Origin: Bacteroidota bacterium
GTDB lineage: Bacteria > Bacteroidota > Bacteroidia > Chitinophagales > LD1
Direction of reading: 5' to 3'
DNA length: 8,454 nucleotides
Assembly (NCBI GenBank): GCA_003165135.1
Contig: PLSN01000512.1
Location: 3,281 to 11,734 of the forward strand
Shown: one piece after another, positions 6,097 to 8,454 of the stretch
Layout of the letters: the number at the start of each line of letters is the position of its first letter
How positions within the stretch are numbered: the stretch's first letter is position 1
The notes under the pieces: model-generated
Database searches by the model: none
The model's input: the letters and a program-made list of their open reading frames with translations, nothing else
Told to the model about the DNA's origin: nothing
Program-made: the position numbers and the translations under genes

Positions 6097-7338
6097 TCAA
6101 AACAAATGACTCACCAGTCCGTCCCTGAGCTTCGGCTCAAACCAGGTTGACTTTGGAGGCATGACATTGCCTGAGTCAGCTATGTCCATCAGTTGCTTTA
6201 GTGAGACAGGATATAGCGCAAATGCCACCGCCATTTCACCGCTTTCTACCCTTTTGGAGAGTTGCTTTAATCCCCTGATACCACCTACAAAATCGATGCG
6301 CCTATCTGTACGCGGGTCTGCAATGCCAAGCAGCGGAGCTAAAACATTATCCTGAAGTATGGTGACATCGAGTATCCCGATCGGGTCGTTAGGATATGAG
6401 TTTTCTTTCGCTGTCAGCCTATACCATTGCCCGTTTATATACATGGCGAAATCATGGAGCCTTGCAGGTTTGGCATCAGACGCATTGATCGTGCCCAGGC
6501 TAAATTTTTCTGACAACTTCTCAAGCAAACTGCTTTTATCAAGCCCGTTGAGATCTTTGACCACACGATTATAATCCATGATCGCCAGCTCGTCTGCGGG
6601 AAATAATACAGACAAAAAGAAATTGTATTCTTCCCCACCTGTGTGTGAAGGATTTTGTGCCTGTAGTTTCTTTCCCACTTTGGCTGCAGATGCCGCTCGA
6701 TGATGTCCATCTGCTATATAGGTGCATGGTATCTCATTGTGAAATGCTGTGCATATCGTCTCCAAATCACTTACACTATCCACTACCCATAGCGAGTGAC
6801 GTATACCATCCTCAGATGTGAAGTCATACACAGGTGCAGTAGCAATTACTTTTGCGATCACAGTTTTGACAGTTCTGTTGGGAGCATAGGTGAGAAATAT
6901 AGGCCCTACGTGTGCCTTGACAGCCTCCATATGTTCGATACGGTCCTGTTCTTTCTCCGGTCGGGTGAACTCATGTTTTTTTATCACATCATTGAAATAA
7001 TCTTCTACCGAGCTGCATGCTACGAGTCCCACCTGCCTCCTGCCATCCATAGTTTGTGCATAGATATACAGACAGGGTTTATCATCCTGCTTCAGAGTTC
7101 CACTGTTTATAAATGTCTGAAAGTTTTCTGCTGCACGTTGATAGACTATCGGCGAATGAACATCGGTACCCATAGGCAGGTCTATCTCTGCCCTGCTCAC
7201 ATGTAGAAAAGAATATAGATTACCCGAAGCCATCTCTCTGGCTTCTTCAGTATTCATCACATCATAGGGCAATGATGCCACTCTGGAAGCAAGTTCTGCA
7301 GTGGGTCTTAGTGCGCGAAAGGGTTTGATTATGGCCAT
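6097..7338 (-). CDS. DUF1015 family protein
   Basis: A 413-residue protein matching DUF1015 over its full length. Conserved features are the N-terminus MAIIKPFRALRP, LPYDVM (23-28), the IKKHEFTRPEKEQDR block (119-133) and the signature ADGHHRAASA, with DGHHR at 210-214. The biochemical function of DUF1015 is not established. The Asp-Gly-His-His-Arg motif resembles the GxxR-type nucleotide-binding motif of the ParB/sulfiredoxin fold, which includes free-serine kinases, but that link is my inference. As I recall, in Bacteroidota and Firmicutes this gene often sits beside serA/serC for serine synthesis; here neither is adjacent. No signal peptide is present, so it is probably cytoplasmic. The ATG at 7338 was preferred to a TTG at 7362 because it gives the family's usual start. 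It is transcribed away from msrB, separated by 175 bases. Confidence 0.92.
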   Translation of the reverse strand: MAIIKPFRALRPTAELASRVASLPYDVMNTEEAREMASGNLYSFLHVSRAEIDLPMGTDVHSPIVYQRAAENFQTFINSGTLKQDDKPCLYIYAQTMDGRRQVGLVACSSVEDYFNDVIKKHEFTRPEKEQDRIEHMEAVKAHVGPIFLTYAPNRTVKTVIAKVIATAPVYDFTSEDGIRHSLWVVDSVSDLETICTAFHNEIPCTYIADGHHRAASAAKVGKKLQAQNPSHTGGEEYNFFLSVLFPADELAIMDYNRVVKDLNGLDKSSLLEKLSEKFSLGTINASDAKPARLHDFAMYINGQWYRLTAKENSYPNDPIGILDVTILQDNVLAPLLGIADPRTDRRIDFVGGIRGLKQLSKRVESGEMAVAFALYPVSLKQLMDIADSGNVMPPKSTWFEPKLRDGLVSHLF

Positions 7339-7360
7339 CTGTGGTTTGGTTATAGCCTGC

Positions 7361-7385
7361 AATTTTCAATTTTAAATTGGAAATT
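7361..7385. repeat. AT-rich palindrome in the divergent intergenic region
   Basis: AATTTTCAATTT (7361-7372) and AAATTGGAAATT (7374-7385) are inverted repeats matching at 11 of 12 positions around a single T. The palindrome covers the putative -7 element of the DUF1015 promoter, so it could be an operator. AT-rich strings of this kind are also common between Bacteroidota genes, so it may mean nothing special. Confidence 0.4.
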
Positions 7386-7395
7386 TTAAATCAAA
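7367..7395 (-). promoter_or_regulatory. Candidate Bacteroidota-type promoter for the DUF1015 gene
   Basis: On the minus strand TTTG (7395-7392) is followed after 17 bases by TAAAATTG (7374-7367), one mismatch from the Bacteroidota -7 consensus TAnnTTTG. Transcription would start near 7360 and leave a leader of about 20 bases before the ATG at 7338. Confidence 0.4.
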
Positions 7396-7405
7396 ATGCA
7401 ATTCA

Positions 7406-7428
7406 CGTCCCCCGCCCTTCGTCCCCCG
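7406..7428. repeat. C-rich 14-base direct repeat
   Basis: CGTCCCCCG occurs at 7406-7414 and again at 7420-7428, a 14-base period, in an otherwise AT-rich spacer. The minus strand carries three runs of three or more G. It is probably a remnant of a dispersed intergenic repeat. Confidence 0.4.
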
Positions 7429-7447
7429 TCACTTCCTCAAGAAATGT

Positions 7448-7455
7448 TAATTTTG
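7448..7455 (+). promoter_or_regulatory. Candidate -7 promoter element for msrB
   Basis: TAATTTTG matches the Bacteroidota -7 consensus TAnnTTTG perfectly and lies 58 bases upstream of the msrB ATG. No TTTG is present at the -33 position (that stretch is C-rich), so the promoter would be incomplete or activator-dependent. Confidence 0.35.
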
Positions 7456-7513
7456 AAAGCCCAAGTCAGGAAGGCCTGTCTCAGTCGTATATCTACTAAC
7501 AAAATCACCCAAC

Positions 7514-8041
7514 ATGCGATACCCGATCATTTTATTTGCAGTGGTACTATTATCATTACAGTCCTGCGGACAGAAAGGCCAAACCAGTTCAAAAAATTCA
7601 GAAACCATAAAATCAGATACCACAATGGATAACCAAGTAAAGAAAACAGATGAAGAATGGAAGAAAAGCCTCACACCTGACCAGTACTATGTACTCCGTG
7701 AAAAGGGCACTGAGCGGCCGTTCTCAGGTAAACTTTACCTTACCAAAGATAAAGGTGTATACAGATGCGCTGCCTGCGGCAATGAGCTTTTTACATCAGA
7801 TATGAAGTTTGACTCACACTGCGGCTGGCCTAGCTTTGACCGCGAGATCAAGGGTGGCAAGATCATCACACACACTGATACCAATTTCGGGATGGTGAGG
7901 ACGGAAATCATGTGTGCGAGATGCGGCAGCCACCTGGGGCATATATTTGACGACGGCCCTACTGAGACCGGCAAGAGGTACTGCGTGAACTCAGTCTCGC
8001 TGGATTTCGTTCCGGCAGATTCTAGTGAAGTGAAGAAATAA
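7514..8041 (+). CDS. msrB: Lipoprotein peptide-methionine (R)-S-oxide reductase
   Basis: A 175-residue protein that reduces the R-epimer of methionine sulfoxide in proteins. Residues 1-18 are a lipoprotein signal (hydrophobic PIILFAVVLLSL, lipobox LQS-C18), followed by a polar linker to about residue 45. The enzyme should therefore be membrane-anchored and act outside the cytoplasm. The MsrB domain has both structural zinc pairs, C85-A-A-C88 and C134-A-R-C137. The catalytic cysteine is C157 in RYCVNSVSLDF. C103 in SHCGWPSF lies 54 residues earlier, the same spacing as the recycling and catalytic cysteines of neisserial PilB MsrB, so regeneration by a thioredoxin-like partner is likely. The ATG at 7514 is required for the lipoprotein signal; the next in-frame ATG (7625) would give a cytoplasmic form of ordinary MsrB size. 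The gene stands alone, with a terminator 23 bases past its stop, and is divergent from the DUF1015 gene. Confidence 0.96.
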   Translation: MRYPIILFAVVLLSLQSCGQKGQTSSKNSETIKSDTTMDNQVKKTDEEWKKSLTPDQYYVLREKGTERPFSGKLYLTKDKGVYRCAACGNELFTSDMKFDSHCGWPSFDREIKGGKIITHTDTNFGMVRTEIMCARCGSHLGHIFDDGPTETGKRYCVNSVSLDFVPADSSEVKK

Positions 8042-8063
8042 ATGATCATTAATTGTAATGTAG

Positions 8064-8089
8064 AGGCGCAAAATTTTGCGCCTTTTTTT
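8064..8089 (+). terminator. Rho-independent terminator of msrB
   Basis: A perfect 20-base palindrome (8064-8083, arms AGGCGCAAAA and TTTTGCGCCT) starts 23 bases after the msrB stop and ends in a T-run to 8089. There is no T-run on the opposite strand, so it acts only on plus-strand transcripts. Confidence 0.9.
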
Positions 8090-8097
8090 GTTTTCAG

Positions 8098-8123
8098 TAG
8101 GGACAGGTCGCGACCTGTTCCTA
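8098..8123. repeat. REP-like 26-base palindrome
   Basis: Arms TAGGGACAGGTCG (8098-8110) and CGACCTGTTCCTA (8111-8123) are inverted repeats with one mismatch in 13 and no loop, centred on CGCG. No T-run follows. It lies 8 bases after the msrB terminator. I recall similar GGTCGCGACC palindromes dispersed in bacterial genomes, so a REP-like element is likely. The remaining spacer to 8203 holds only an A-run/T-run inverted repeat (about 8164-8182) and no recognisable promoter. Confidence 0.55.
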
Positions 8124-8203
8124 AAACCAAATCGATATGCGGATAAATTCTGTGCCGGTATTCAAAAAAAATCTGTTTTTTGTGACGGCTAATCAGATAC
8201 CCC

Positions 8204-8454
8204 GTGTCATTCAAAATAGATATACATACACACATCATCCCTGAGCACCTGCCTCGCTGGAGTGAGAAGTTTGGCTATGGGGGCTTCATACATCTGGAGC
8301 ATCACAAGCCCTGCTGCGCGCGTATGATGAAGGATGATGAGTTCTTCCGAGAGATACAGGATAACTGCTGGGACCCGACAGTGCGCATGAAAGAATGCGA
8401 TCATCATCATATAGATGTACAGGTGCTTTCCACCATTCCCGTGCTGTTTAGCTA
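8204..8454 (+). CDS. acmsd: 2-amino-3-carboxymuconate-6-semialdehyde decarboxylase, N-terminal part (runs off right edge)
   Basis: The first 83 codons of an amidohydrolase-superfamily decarboxylase. It converts 2-amino-3-carboxymuconate semialdehyde to 2-aminomuconate semialdehyde in the kynurenine route of tryptophan breakdown, diverting material from quinolinate and NAD. The start KIDIHTHIIPEHLPRW, then FGYGGFIHLEHH, DNCWDPTVRM and VQVLSTIPVLFS match human and Pseudomonas ACMSD segment by segment. H8 and H10 form the HxH zinc site, and R49 (in EFFRE) aligns with the substrate-binding arginine 47 of the human enzyme. Later ligands (a histidine and an aspartate) lie outside the window. The start is GTG at 8204: a TGA stands in frame at 8183 and no ATG lies between. 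Neighbouring kynurenine genes, if any, would be to the right. Confidence 0.93.
   Translation, partial: MSFKIDIHTHIIPEHLPRWSEKFGYGGFIHLEHHKPCCARMMKDDEFFREIQDNCWDPTVRMKECDHHHIDVQVLSTIPVLFS

Noticed and set aside
7406..7428. Possible G-quadruplex on the minus strand
   Set aside because: Only three runs of three or more G are present; a four-run pattern is missing.
8163..8184. A-run/T-run inverted repeat before the ACMSD gene as a terminator or attenuator
   Set aside because: Stem is A/T only with no GC core; homopolymer runs easily give such matches by chance.
7735..8238. 167-codon open frame on the minus strand
   Set aside because: Antisense to msrB and across its terminator, with no recognisable domain.
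8207..8410. 67-codon open frame on the minus strand
   Set aside because: Antisense to the well-supported ACMSD start.

Overview
The window looks like a chromosomal segment from a member of the Bacteroidota, most likely in or near the Chitinophagales/Sphingobacteriales. Supporting signs are a secreted fibronectin-like protein and an OmpA-fused outer-membrane barrel with gliding/T9SS-style Ig-like repeats, M16B peptidase sequences of typical Bacteroidota form, starts without Shine-Dalgarno sequences, and elements resembling the Bacteroidota TTTG/TAnnTTTG promoter. There are no RNA genes, CRISPR arrays, insertion sequences or phage genes. No stretch of more than 300 bases lacks a gene.

Layout. 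Bases 1-549 (minus) hold the N-terminal 183 codons of a secreted Ig/fibronectin-like protein. Its signal peptide begins at an ATC codon, not an ordinary start. A 219-base gap upstream carries an ECF-sigma-like promoter and a nested inverted repeat. Next come two minus-strand M16B metallopeptidase genes (2138-3370, then 769-2040). The first keeps the zinc motif HxxEH. The second has lost it but keeps the Arg/Tyr pair and glycine-rich loop, so they probably form one heteromeric peptidase. A strong terminator (3436-3462) separates them from a large minus-strand gene (3492-5945) encoding an outer-membrane barrel, three Ig-like repeats and a peptidoglycan-binding OmpA domain. A DUF1015 gene follows (6097-7338, minus).

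From 7339 transcription diverges. On the plus strand, msrB (7514-8041) encodes a lipoprotein methionine-R-sulfoxide reductase and ends at a clear terminator. After a REP-like palindrome, the 5' end of an aminocarboxymuconate-semialdehyde decarboxylase gene (tryptophan/kynurenine pathway) runs off the right edge from a GTG start at 8204.

How the genes relate. The left half is largely cell-envelope biology: a secreted adhesin-like protein and a peptidoglycan-tethered outer-membrane protein, with a two-subunit peptidase between them. The right half is metabolic and repair genes that appear to be transcribed separately. I see no defence system or other clearly new multigene system. The most informative items are the complementary M16 pair, the non-canonical start beneath an ECF-like promoter, and the barrel/Ig-repeat/OmpA fusion.
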